Below are positions 1-5,543 of a stretch of 7,492 nt of DNA, piece after piece. The notes under the pieces are model-generated. The model was given only the letters and a program-made list of their open reading frames with translations, was not told the origin of the DNA and searched no databases. The translations under genes were made by a program, and so were the position numbers. Every line of letters starts with the position of its first letter. Within the stretch, counting starts at the first letter, position 1. The DNA lies in contig JAAKFB010000082.1 of assembly GCA_011065235.1 (NCBI GenBank), positions 1 through 7,492 on the forward strand. The letters run 5' to 3'. The DNA is from Chlamydiota bacterium (GTDB taxonomy: Bacteria > Chlamydiota > Chlamydiia > Chlamydiales > Rhabdochlamydiaceae).

Positions 1-2
1 CG

Positions 3-347
3 TATACGTTCATTGGACTCCTTTTAGTGCCCATTGCCACCGAAATCGTACAGTTTTTTGCAATCGAGTGGGAACTCTTGCTCTATTTGCGCTTTCTACC
101 TCTCGTCTTTTTCGGAGCTCTTTTGGCTCGATTGTTTTTCTTGCGGATGACACTTTCAATCGCTCTTAGAAAGTTGAAAGGATTTCTGCAAAACCCCAAA
201 AAAAATTGGGCTGTTGCCCTGCGTCTTAAAGATCGAGAGATCTTTCAATTTGCATACCATCCGCAAGAGCGCCTGCGCGCTTTTTTGAAAGAGCAAAAAG
301 AGCTCCGTTGGGACCTTCTCAAAGAAAATTACTTCAAAAAAATATAA
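3..347 (+). CDS. C-terminal part of an unrecognised membrane protein (5' end outside the window)
   Basis: The frame is open from the left edge to a TAA at 345-347, giving at least 114 residues. A GTG at 27 could serve as a start, but the codons before it (3-26, reading YTFIGLLL) continue a hydrophobic stretch without a stop, so I read this as the tail of a longer gene. Two hydrophobic segments are visible, roughly residues 1-22 and 32-54 of the visible part, separated by a short acidic stretch (EWE). A basic, soluble tail of about 60 residues follows and ends in KENYFKKI. This layout suggests an inner-membrane protein whose C-terminal tail is probably cytoplasmic (inference from the positive-inside rule). 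I recognise no family or catalytic motif. The next gene starts 47 bases downstream on the same strand, so the two may be co-transcribed. Confidence 0.6.
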   Translation, partial: YTFIGLLLVPIATEIVQFFAIEWELLLYLRFLPLVFFGALLARLFFLRMTLSIALRKLKGFLQNPKKNWAVALRLKDREIFQFAYHPQERLRAFLKEQKELRWDLLKENYFKKI

Positions 348-381
348 AGACGCAGTAAAGTTTTTCTTTTCTCTTTAAGGC

Positions 382-387
382 AGGAGG
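382..387 (+). promoter_or_regulatory. Strong Shine-Dalgarno sequence for the 395 gene
   Basis: A perfect AGGAGG lies seven bases before the ATG at 395. It fixes that start codon and stands out in this window, because the glycosyltransferase genes further right have no comparable site. Confidence 0.85.
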
Positions 388-394
388 TAGGGCC

Positions 395-1414
395 ATGGTT
401 GAAATTCGAAAGATTCCTGAAACTACGATACCCGCCACTTTGCCCCCACCAAAACCCCCAATAGCTGGCACTTCGTATCCTTTTTCTCAAGACGTGCTTG
501 TTTCCATGGGGAAAACAGTAGGATTCGGATTGTTTCGATGTTTAAGGTTCGTTGCCATTAGCTCGGCGTCCTGGATGGTTAAATTTTTTGGCCCCGAAGC
601 TTTTCTGGATCCCAAAAAGCTCTCTGAAACTTTTGAGGACGATCCTTTCAAAGTGCTCGATAGGCTTCTATATCTATTTGACCGCAGTCCCGATGTCTGT
701 GAAAAAATCTTGCTCAAATTAGCAAAAGACTGGAAAGAAAATTTGCTCTACGAAGAGAGTAAACCACAAAAGCGTATGGCTTTGGTCTCTAGATTAGATC
801 AGCTTTTCGAAGACCTAATTTTGACCAAAGCACAAAGAGAGTTTAAGGAAAAAATATGCATGGAGGAATTGACGATTGAAGAAGAATCTGTGACACGGGA
901 TCAAGATTGGAATGCACGTAAATCCCCGAGTCCCGAAGCAAAAAAAGCGCGGAAGCTATTTCTAGAACTTCAAAATCTACAAAAAATGAAGAATGACCTC
1001 TGGGATACGTGTTATGCACAGTATATTTTAGCCGATTGGAATCTCTTTAAAGACCTAAAGCTTGAGTGCAAAGAGGAGCATCTTGAAAAAGAAGAACACA
1101 TCAGTTTTGGCCACTTCATTGAGCGAATAATGAAGGTGCGTGATCCACGTGTTCTTCAACAAAATGACATTTTCAATGATTGGGTCTCATTCTTAAAAAC
1201 GGCTTTCAAAAAACTGACGCATGATGAAAAGCAGCTACTCAGTGAATATCCTAGCATCAAAAGACTCATCGAAAAATCCCAAAGGATTTTGGGCGATGAG
1301 ACAAAAGTCAACCGCTTGCAGATCTTAATCAGTAAGCTTGTTGCCGTTTACTATCCTTCGGGAAAAAGCAGCCCTCAGAGAGAGAGATCTTTCTCTGATG
1401 GGAAGAGGGTATGA
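395..1414 (+). CDS. Hypothetical 339-residue helical charged protein, proline-rich N-terminus
   Basis: I do not recognise this protein. The start is well supported by an AGGAGG seven bases upstream. Residues about 7-25 are rich in proline and threonine (PATLPPPKPP). Residues about 38-66 are a moderately hydrophobic, amphipathic stretch with basic residues, not a classical signal peptide or clean membrane span. The remaining 270 or so residues are dominated by Lys, Glu and Leu and look mostly alpha-helical, with possible short coiled coils around residues 180-200 and 220-235. No enzymatic motif is visible. The C-terminal 28 codons overlap the 3' end of rpoN, which is read from the other strand. 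In an intracellular bacterium, a protein of this make-up with no Sec signal could be a secreted effector, but nothing in the sequence proves that. Confidence 0.75.
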   Translation: MVEIRKIPETTIPATLPPPKPPIAGTSYPFSQDVLVSMGKTVGFGLFRCLRFVAISSASWMVKFFGPEAFLDPKKLSETFEDDPFKVLDRLLYLFDRSPDVCEKILLKLAKDWKENLLYEESKPQKRMALVSRLDQLFEDLILTKAQREFKEKICMEELTIEEESVTRDQDWNARKSPSPEAKKARKLFLELQNLQKMKNDLWDTCYAQYILADWNLFKDLKLECKEEHLEKEEHISFGHFIERIMKVRDPRVLQQNDIFNDWVSFLKTAFKKLTHDEKQLLSEYPSIKRLIEKSQRILGDETKVNRLQILISKLVAVYYPSGKSSPQRERSFSDGKRV

Positions 1415-2600
1415 GGAGCTCTTTTCGATACTTAGTTATCGTCCGTCTTGCGCAGGGGATCCCCAATTCTTGAATTTTCATCGCCAGTAATTGATCAGAC
1501 AGCGGTTGTTGTTTGTTTTCTTTAGCAATGAGCTTTTTTAGCAGCTCCTTTGCAGAAGCAAGGGAGATAGTACGTCCGTCTTTCATGGTGATTTTACGTG
1601 GGAAAAATGTCTTCATCGGAATCAACCCATGTCTACAGAGAAGATATTTTTCAGAAAGAGCACGTGAGATGGTAGAGGGATTCATTTGAAGATCCTCTGC
1701 GGTCTCTTTGAGGTTAATTGGATGTACTATCGACTCTCTTCCAGAAAAATATCCGGGCTGTTTCACGATGAGATAATGGGTGATTTGCTGCAAAATGTGA
1801 TTTCTGCGCGTGAGAATTCTATAGAGCCATTTTCCTTCAGCGGTCTTTTGGCGGATATAGGAGGGAGCTATATTTTCAGAATAGGTTGAGGAAAGATGAA
1901 AATCGGGAACCCCTTCTTCACTGATTGTCACATTGAATTTTCCACCGCTCTCTTCGACGATCACATCGGCGCGAATCGATTGGATTGGATGGTGAGAAAA
2001 AGAAGACCCTGGAGCAAAATGTAAAGAGGAGAGCGCTTCTTTCGTTGCTTGGTCGAGTGATAAGCTTCCTTGCACCAAGTCTTCGAATTGATTGTGGACG
2101 ATCTGGTAGGCATGGTGGGTTTTAAGTCCTTTTATTTCGAGTTGGATAAGGAAAGATTCACGCAGAGTTGTGGCTCCAATTCCCGGTGGATCAAAATCTT
2201 GGATTTTTTTTAGTACTTTTTTGAGCATCCGTATAGGAGAGCCGAGGTCTTTTAGAGGAGAAGATAAAAATCCCTGTTCATTGAAATTGCCAATCAGAGT
2301 TTCTGCAAGGAGTATTTCTTCTTCTGTAAAGCCAGAAATGTGTGCTTGTTGCATCAAATGTTCATAGAGAGAAGGAAGTTTTTCCATCTGATCAAAATGA
2401 ATCGGATTTGGGGAGGATTCCTGCAATTTCTCGAGAATAGGATTGGCATCGATCTGGTTCTCTACCCATTGACTCAGCTCTAAAATAGGGAGTTTTAACA
2501 CCAAAAATGCCTGCTGCATTGCCAAGGTTGCGAGTAGCTTTTGATGCTGCTTGGTGGCAAGGGACTGGTGGAGATCGATCTCATGCATAGACCCCATCAT
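1329..2600 (-). CDS. rpoN: RNA polymerase sigma-54 factor RpoN
   Basis: Sigma-54 directs RNA polymerase to -24/-12 promoters and needs an ATP-driven activator; in chlamydiae this is the AtoC/CtcC-type response regulator. All three regions of the family are present. Activator-contacting region I covers about residues 10-57 (LATLAMQQAFLVLKLPILEL, ending IDANPILE). The core-binding region contains the diagnostic DPPGIGATTLRE (residues 137-148). The DNA-binding part has a helix-turn-helix near residues 293-318 (INLKETAEDL..STISRALSEKY) and the RpoN box ARRTITKYRK at 384-393, which reads -24 elements. At 423 residues it is shorter than the Escherichia coli protein, mainly because of a short acidic linker. 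About 19 residues follow the usual family end; their codons overlap the neighbouring gene. Start choice is uncertain: ATG codons lie at 2600, 2597 and 2588, none with a strong Shine-Dalgarno, though GGGG precedes the 2588 start. Confidence 0.96.
   Translation of the reverse strand: MMGSMHEIDLHQSLATKQHQKLLATLAMQQAFLVLKLPILELSQWVENQIDANPILEKLQESSPNPIHFDQMEKLPSLYEHLMQQAHISGFTEEEILLAETLIGNFNEQGFLSSPLKDLGSPIRMLKKVLKKIQDFDPPGIGATTLRESFLIQLEIKGLKTHHAYQIVHNQFEDLVQGSLSLDQATKEALSSLHFAPGSSFSHHPIQSIRADVIVEESGGKFNVTISEEGVPDFHLSSTYSENIAPSYIRQKTAEGKWLYRILTRRNHILQQITHYLIVKQPGYFSGRESIVHPINLKETAEDLQMNPSTISRALSEKYLLCRHGLIPMKTFFPRKITMKDGRTISLASAKELLKKLIAKENKQQPLSDQLLAMKIQELGIPCARRTITKYRKELLIPSSHQRKISLSEGCFFPKDSKRQQAY
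1375..1398. other. Hairpin inside the rpoN/395-gene tail-to-tail overlap
   Basis: TCAGAGAGAG pairs with CTTTCTCTGA around a four-base AGAT loop: ten base pairs with one G-U. It lies within the stretch where both genes are still coding. On the minus strand a run of five T follows about nine bases later, still before the rpoN stop. It could slow or end transcription from either side, but it is not a textbook terminator, and repetitive GA codons could produce it by chance. Confidence 0.3.
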
Positions 2601-2618
2601 AGAAATTTCTGATCAAAC

Positions 2619-2648
2619 TTGAAGTGTTTTTATTGTTTGTAGTATAAA
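2619..2648 (+). promoter_or_regulatory. Sigma-70-type promoter for the glycosyltransferase operon
   Basis: TTGAAG (2619-2624) and TATAAA (2643-2648) are separated by 18 bases and lie just upstream of the first gene of the operon. Transcription would begin near 2655, giving a leader of about 30 bases. This is the best promoter match in the divergent gap. It fits the chlamydial major sigma factor (sigma-66), which reads the same consensus. Confidence 0.55.
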
Positions 2649-2668
2649 TTTACCCTAATGGCACAAAA
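2641..2668 (-). promoter_or_regulatory. Possible divergent promoter for rpoN
   Basis: On the minus strand TATACT (2646-2641) matches the -10 consensus at five of six bases. The best -35 candidate is TTTTGT (2668-2663) at 16-base spacing, which is poor. The -10 overlaps the -10 of the rightward promoter on the opposite strand, so polymerase could not occupy both at once. Confidence 0.3.
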
Positions 2669-2683
2669 TCCCATTGGTAAATT
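2647..2683. repeat. Nested inverted repeat in the rpoN/glycosyltransferase divergent region
   Basis: The outer arms AATTTACC (2647-2654) and GGTAAATT (2676-2683) are perfect complements. Inside them AATGG (2657-2661) pairs with CCATT (2671-2675), leaving a nine-base loop and a two-base CT bulge. The repeat runs from the rightward -10 box to the base before the ATG at 2684. It may be an operator acting on both divergent promoters. A transcript starting near 2655 would lack the left arm, so an RNA hairpin requires an upstream start. Confidence 0.5.
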
Positions 2684-3526
2684 ATGAAGATCGTTAGTCT
2701 TATCGCCTTGATGATGTGCATGTTTTCTACATGTAGTCGTGGTGGGGATCCCTGCAATAAAAAAGTCTATTTGACCGTCGTTGCAAGGGATAGCAAAGCT
2801 CACCTATTGCCGAAATTTTTCAAATGCATCGATAATCTCAACTACAATAAGAAATTAATCGATGTTCAGATCATTTGTGGGAACAATTTTGACAATTCTT
2901 TTGAAATCATCCAAGACTGGCAGAATAACCATAAAAAGAAATATCACCAAATCCAGATAGACCTCTTGTCGTCTTCCAATCCAGAGGGAGAACCATTCTC
3001 TATCGATCGCAAATTCAAGCAGATGAGAAATGAGAGTCTAAAGCAGGCCAAAGAAAGCAATTGCGAGTATTATTTCGTCTTAGACGCAAATAATTTTGTT
3101 GCTCCATGGACACTAAAAACTCTCATTGAGAAAGACAAGCCGATCATTGCTCCATTATTGCTGGCTATCCCTGAATTTTACGATGTTTACTCCAATTTTT
3201 TTGGAGATGTGGCTGAAAATGGATATTATCAAGACCATCCCAATTATTGGTTGATTTTGAATCAAGTGAAAGTGGGAACATTTGAAGTTCCTCTCGTTCA
3301 TTGCGCCTATTTGATTCAGAAAGAATACCTCGATCAGCTGACTTATCAAGATGAAACGGGTGATTACGAGTTCATCGTGTTTGCACGCTCTGCGAGAAAT
3401 CACCATATAGACCAATATATTTGCAATGAGACAGACTTTGGGGTTCTTGTCCACTTTCATCAAGAGTTATCTCTTAAAGAACAACAAGACCGACTAGAAG
3501 CCATTTTAACCATGCCATCCTTATGA
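2684..3526 (+). CDS. Exported collagen-galactosyltransferase-like GT, copy 1, degenerate DxD
   Basis: This 280-residue protein resembles the N-terminal GT-A domain of eukaryotic collagen galactosyltransferase and CERCAM proteins. Matching blocks, in order, are VARDSKAHLLPKFFKC (33-48), the LDANNF metal-site region (133-138), TLKTLIEKDKPIIAP (143-157), YSNFF (169-173), VPLVHC (202-207) and YICNE (245-249). The family normally has D-x-D before the asparagine; here it reads D134-A-N136, so metal and nucleotide-sugar binding may be weakened or altered. Residues 1-20 form a short signal peptide (Lys2, a hydrophobic core, then FSTC with Cys17). Threonine before the cysteine is atypical for a lipobox, so lipidation is uncertain. 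No clear Shine-Dalgarno precedes the ATG; GGTAAATT is adjacent to it. The gene leads a four-gene operon and overlaps the next by ATGA. Donor and acceptor are unknown. It could be a regulatory or inactive paralogue. Confidence 0.8.
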   Translation: MKIVSLIALMMCMFSTCSRGGDPCNKKVYLTVVARDSKAHLLPKFFKCIDNLNYNKKLIDVQIICGNNFDNSFEIIQDWQNNHKKKYHQIQIDLLSSSNPEGEPFSIDRKFKQMRNESLKQAKESNCEYYFVLDANNFVAPWTLKTLIEKDKPIIAPLLLAIPEFYDVYSNFFGDVAENGYYQDHPNYWLILNQVKVGTFEVPLVHCAYLIQKEYLDQLTYQDETGDYEFIVFARSARNHHIDQYICNETDFGVLVHFHQELSLKEQQDRLEAILTMPSL

Positions 3527-4539
3527 AGTTTAGAGACTATCTGCAAACTCATTTCACCAGGAATGGGATCAATTTTTTTGCCTTGGAAGTCCTTCTTCGA
3601 CCTACACGAGCTCATCAGAGCTCGTTCTGGTCTCCAAAAGAGCCTCCAAGGCAAAAATCTTTGCTCCCTCTGGCAAAAGCACTTTGCAGACAGTCTCTTA
3701 TCTATGCAATTCTTTTACTCATTTTTATGACCTCTTGTGTGTCATCAACGCATCAATCAAAAGAAAAGACAGTACTACTGGCCATCTTGGCTCGAAACAA
3801 AGCCCATACTCTACCGCGTTATTTACGGTGTATTGAGAATCTCGATTACGATAAAGGGGCGATCGCTATCTACATCAATACAAATAACAACAAAGACGAA
3901 ACAGAGGAAATTCTAAAGCTTTGGATTGAGAGGAATCGGCATCTTTACAAAGAGGTGATTTACGAAAATCACAATATAGCCGAGTTGACTGAAACGAATC
4001 CTCACGAATGGGACTCCAAAAGATTTAGCGTTTTGGGTAAAATTCGCAATAAAAGCATGCAAAAAGCAATCGAGCATGAATGTGATTATTATTTTGTGGT
4101 AGATTGCGATAATTTCATTGCTCCGATGACTTTGAAAACCTTAGTCGAAAAAGACAAACCTATCATTGCCCCCATTTTGCGATCCATTCCTGAAAAATCA
4201 GATTCTTATAGTAATTATTTCTGCGATTATACAGAAGATGGTTATTACAAAACACATCATGACTACCCATATATTTTGTATCGTCTGTATATTGGCTGTT
4301 TTAAAGTTCCAGTGGTTCATTGTACTTATCTCATCAAATCAGAATATCTCGATCAGCTCAATTATCAAGATGGAACATATGATTTTGAATTTGTTATTTT
4401 TTCTAGAGGAGCAAGGGAAAAAAACATTGATCAATACATCTGTAATGAGAGGGAATTTGGGGTACAAGTGCATTTTCTAGAAAATTTAACTTTGGAAGAA
4501 GAAGCTAGAGTTCTTCAACCCTTCTTAAGCATTCCATGA
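3523..4539 (+). CDS. Collagen-galactosyltransferase-like GT, copy 2, lipoprotein signal
   Basis: This paralogue of the neighbouring genes has the same COLGALT/CERCAM-like GT-A domain from about residue 83 to the end: ILARNKAHTLPRYLRC (88-103), intact D194-C-D196 in VVDCDNF, TLKTLVEKDKPIIAP (203-217), YSNYF, VPVVHC (262-267) and YICNE (305-309). A hydrophobic stretch at 59-69 ends in MTSC (69-72), a good lipobox with lipid-bearing Cys72. The ATG at 3523 shares ATGA with the previous stop, as expected for coupled translation, but it puts an implausibly long n-region of 56 residues before the signal core. A TTG at 3661 (residue 47), nine bases after AAGG, would give a 292-residue protein with a normal lipoprotein signal. 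The first 59 or so codons fall in a long palindrome. The catalytic part is closer to copy 3 than to copy 1. Donor and acceptor are unknown. Confidence 0.82.
   Translation: MKFRDYLQTHFTRNGINFFALEVLLRPTRAHQSSFWSPKEPPRQKSLLPLAKALCRQSLIYAILLLIFMTSCVSSTHQSKEKTVLLAILARNKAHTLPRYLRCIENLDYDKGAIAIYINTNNNKDETEEILKLWIERNRHLYKEVIYENHNIAELTETNPHEWDSKRFSVLGKIRNKSMQKAIEHECDYYFVVDCDNFIAPMTLKTLVEKDKPIIAPILRSIPEKSDSYSNYFCDYTEDGYYKTHHDYPYILYRLYIGCFKVPVVHCTYLIKSEYLDQLNYQDGTYDFEFVIFSRGAREKNIDQYICNEREFGVQVHFLENLTLEEEARVLQPFLSIP
3532..3698. repeat. 167-base imperfect palindrome at the copy 1/copy 2 junction
   Basis: Three well-matched blocks nest around one centre. AGAGACTATCTGCAAA (3532-3547) pairs with 3683-3698 at 15 of 16 positions. 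TTTTTGCCTTGGA (3575-3587) pairs perfectly with 3645-3657. ACGAGCTC (3606-3613) pairs perfectly with GAGCTCGT (3618-3625) around the loop ATCA. The segments between are partly complementary (for example GACC with GGTC). It covers codons 4-59 of the frame that starts at 3523. The AAGG site before the alternative TTG start lies in the right arm of the middle stem. Copy 1 has no such structure. Confidence 0.85.
3648..3663 (+). promoter_or_regulatory. Possible masked ribosome binding site and TTG start for copy 2
   Basis: AAGG (3648-3651) lies nine bases before TTG (3661). Initiation there would produce a 26-residue lipoprotein signal ending in MTSC. The AAGG is inside the perfect 13-base stem of the surrounding palindrome and would be hidden when the mRNA folds. 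This is an inference; the ATG at 3523 remains a valid competing start. Confidence 0.35.
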
Positions 4540-5543
4540 AGTGGTCGATCCTAGCCTTATTGCTGATTTTTCTATCTAGCGGCCAATGTATACACCTTCC
4601 AGTTCAACAATTGTTTTTTGACGGCGTCGGCTATTCCTCAAATGAGTCCTCTTCTCGTCTGGCCGTGTCTATGAACACGGCTCTTCCTCTTAAGAGAACA
4701 AATTTGAGGGCCTCCTGGCCAAAATTCCAATTTTTGAACTGGAAGGTGTATAGCTCGAATTTGTCCAATGAAAAAAGCGTTTTTGTTGCGATCTTAGCCC
4801 GGGATAAAGCACATCTTTTGCCTCGCTATCTCAGGTGTCTAGAAAATCAAGATTACAATAAAGAACTAATCACAATTTATATCAATACGAATAACAATAG
4901 CGATCAAACAGAAGAAATTCTCAAGCAATGGATCAGTGAGAATCGGGGACGTTATCACGAGATTATTTTTGACTCTCATGAAATTTTGAATATGCCCGAA
5001 TCTATGCCTCATCAATGGTCTGCAGAGAGATTTTCCATCCTTGGTCAAATTCGGAATCAAAGCCTAAAAGTGGCGATTGAATCTGACTGTGATTATTACT
5101 TTGTTATCGATTGCGACAATCTCATAGCCCCACTTACTCTCAAAACGTTAGTTGAGAAAGACAAGCCGATTATTGCTCCGATTTTGCGTAACATTCCAAA
5201 ACCAAGAGATTTATACAGCAACTTTTTTTATGCGGTTGATGAAAATGGCTATTATCTTGACCATCCCGTTTTTTGGCAGATTTTTTATCGAATGAAAAAA
5301 GGGACATTTCAAGTTCCCCTTGTCCATTGCACCTATTTGATAAAAAAGGAATATTTGCCTCATTTGACATATCTAGACGGAACAAGCGATTATGAATTCA
5401 TCATTTTTTCTCGCAGCGCGCGAAACCATGAAGTGGATCAATTTATCTGCAATGAAGAGGAATTTGGTGTACAATTTGCTGGAGATAACATTTCCTTAGA
5501 AGATGAAATCAGAAAATTTAGACCATTTTTGGCAATCCCCTAA
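4536..5543 (+). CDS. Exported collagen-galactosyltransferase-like GT, copy 3
   Basis: This is the third tandem member of the COLGALT/CERCAM-like family (335 residues). Residues 2-18 are a clear export signal (Lys2, Trp3, a Leu/Ile-rich core, then SSGQC). Glutamine before Cys18 makes lipidation doubtful. Residues 19-73 are a polar segment without counterpart in copy 1; they are encoded by a long palindrome. The GT-A domain follows: ILARDKAHLLPRYLRC (86-101), D192-C-D194 in VIDCDNL, TLKTLVEKDKPIIAP (201-215), YSNFF (227-231), VPLVHC (260-265) and FICNE (303-307). The DxD motif is intact, so this copy and copy 2 are the best candidates for active enzymes. The gene starts within ATGA of the previous stop and overlaps the GT9 gene by 41 bases. 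N-terminal half matches copy 2 best, while the C-terminal half matches copy 1 at least as well. Sugar and target are unknown. Confidence 0.85.
   Translation: MKWSILALLLIFLSSGQCIHLPVQQLFFDGVGYSSNESSSRLAVSMNTALPLKRTNLRASWPKFQFLNWKVYSSNLSNEKSVFVAILARDKAHLLPRYLRCLENQDYNKELITIYINTNNNSDQTEEILKQWISENRGRYHEIIFDSHEILNMPESMPHQWSAERFSILGQIRNQSLKVAIESDCDYYFVIDCDNLIAPLTLKTLVEKDKPIIAPILRNIPKPRDLYSNFFYAVDENGYYLDHPVFWQIFYRMKKGTFQVPLVHCTYLIKKEYLPHLTYLDGTSDYEFIIFSRSARNHEVDQFICNEEEFGVQFAGDNISLEDEIRKFRPFLAIP
4589..4752. repeat. 164-base imperfect palindrome in frame inside copy 3
   Basis: The outer arms (4589-4613 and 4728-4752) are complementary at 24 of 25 positions; the left one begins TATACACCTTCCAGTTCAA. 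Inside, CCTCAAAT (4636-4643) pairs perfectly with ATTTGAGG (4702-4709), and GCCGTGT (4662-4668) pairs perfectly with ACACGGC (4675-4681) around the loop CTATGA. The segments between are partly complementary. It occupies codons 18-73 with no stop, between the signal peptide and the catalytic domain. Its length almost equals that of the palindrome at 3532-3698, but its arm sequences differ. Confidence 0.88.

Noticed and set aside
2659..2673. TGGCAC upstream of the GT operon as the -24 half of a sigma-54 promoter
   Set aside because: The -12 GC at the required spacing is missing (CCCA is found there), so it does not fit a sigma-54 site.
3155..3654. Open frames on the minus strand across the copy 1 and copy 2 genes
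   Set aside because: They have no recognisable domains, lie opposite well-supported conserved coding, and look like by-products of it.
3532..3698. The palindrome as a remnant insertion sequence with terminal repeats
   Set aside because: Complementarity runs through to the centre rather than only at the ends, no transposase coding is present, and no convincing target duplication is seen.
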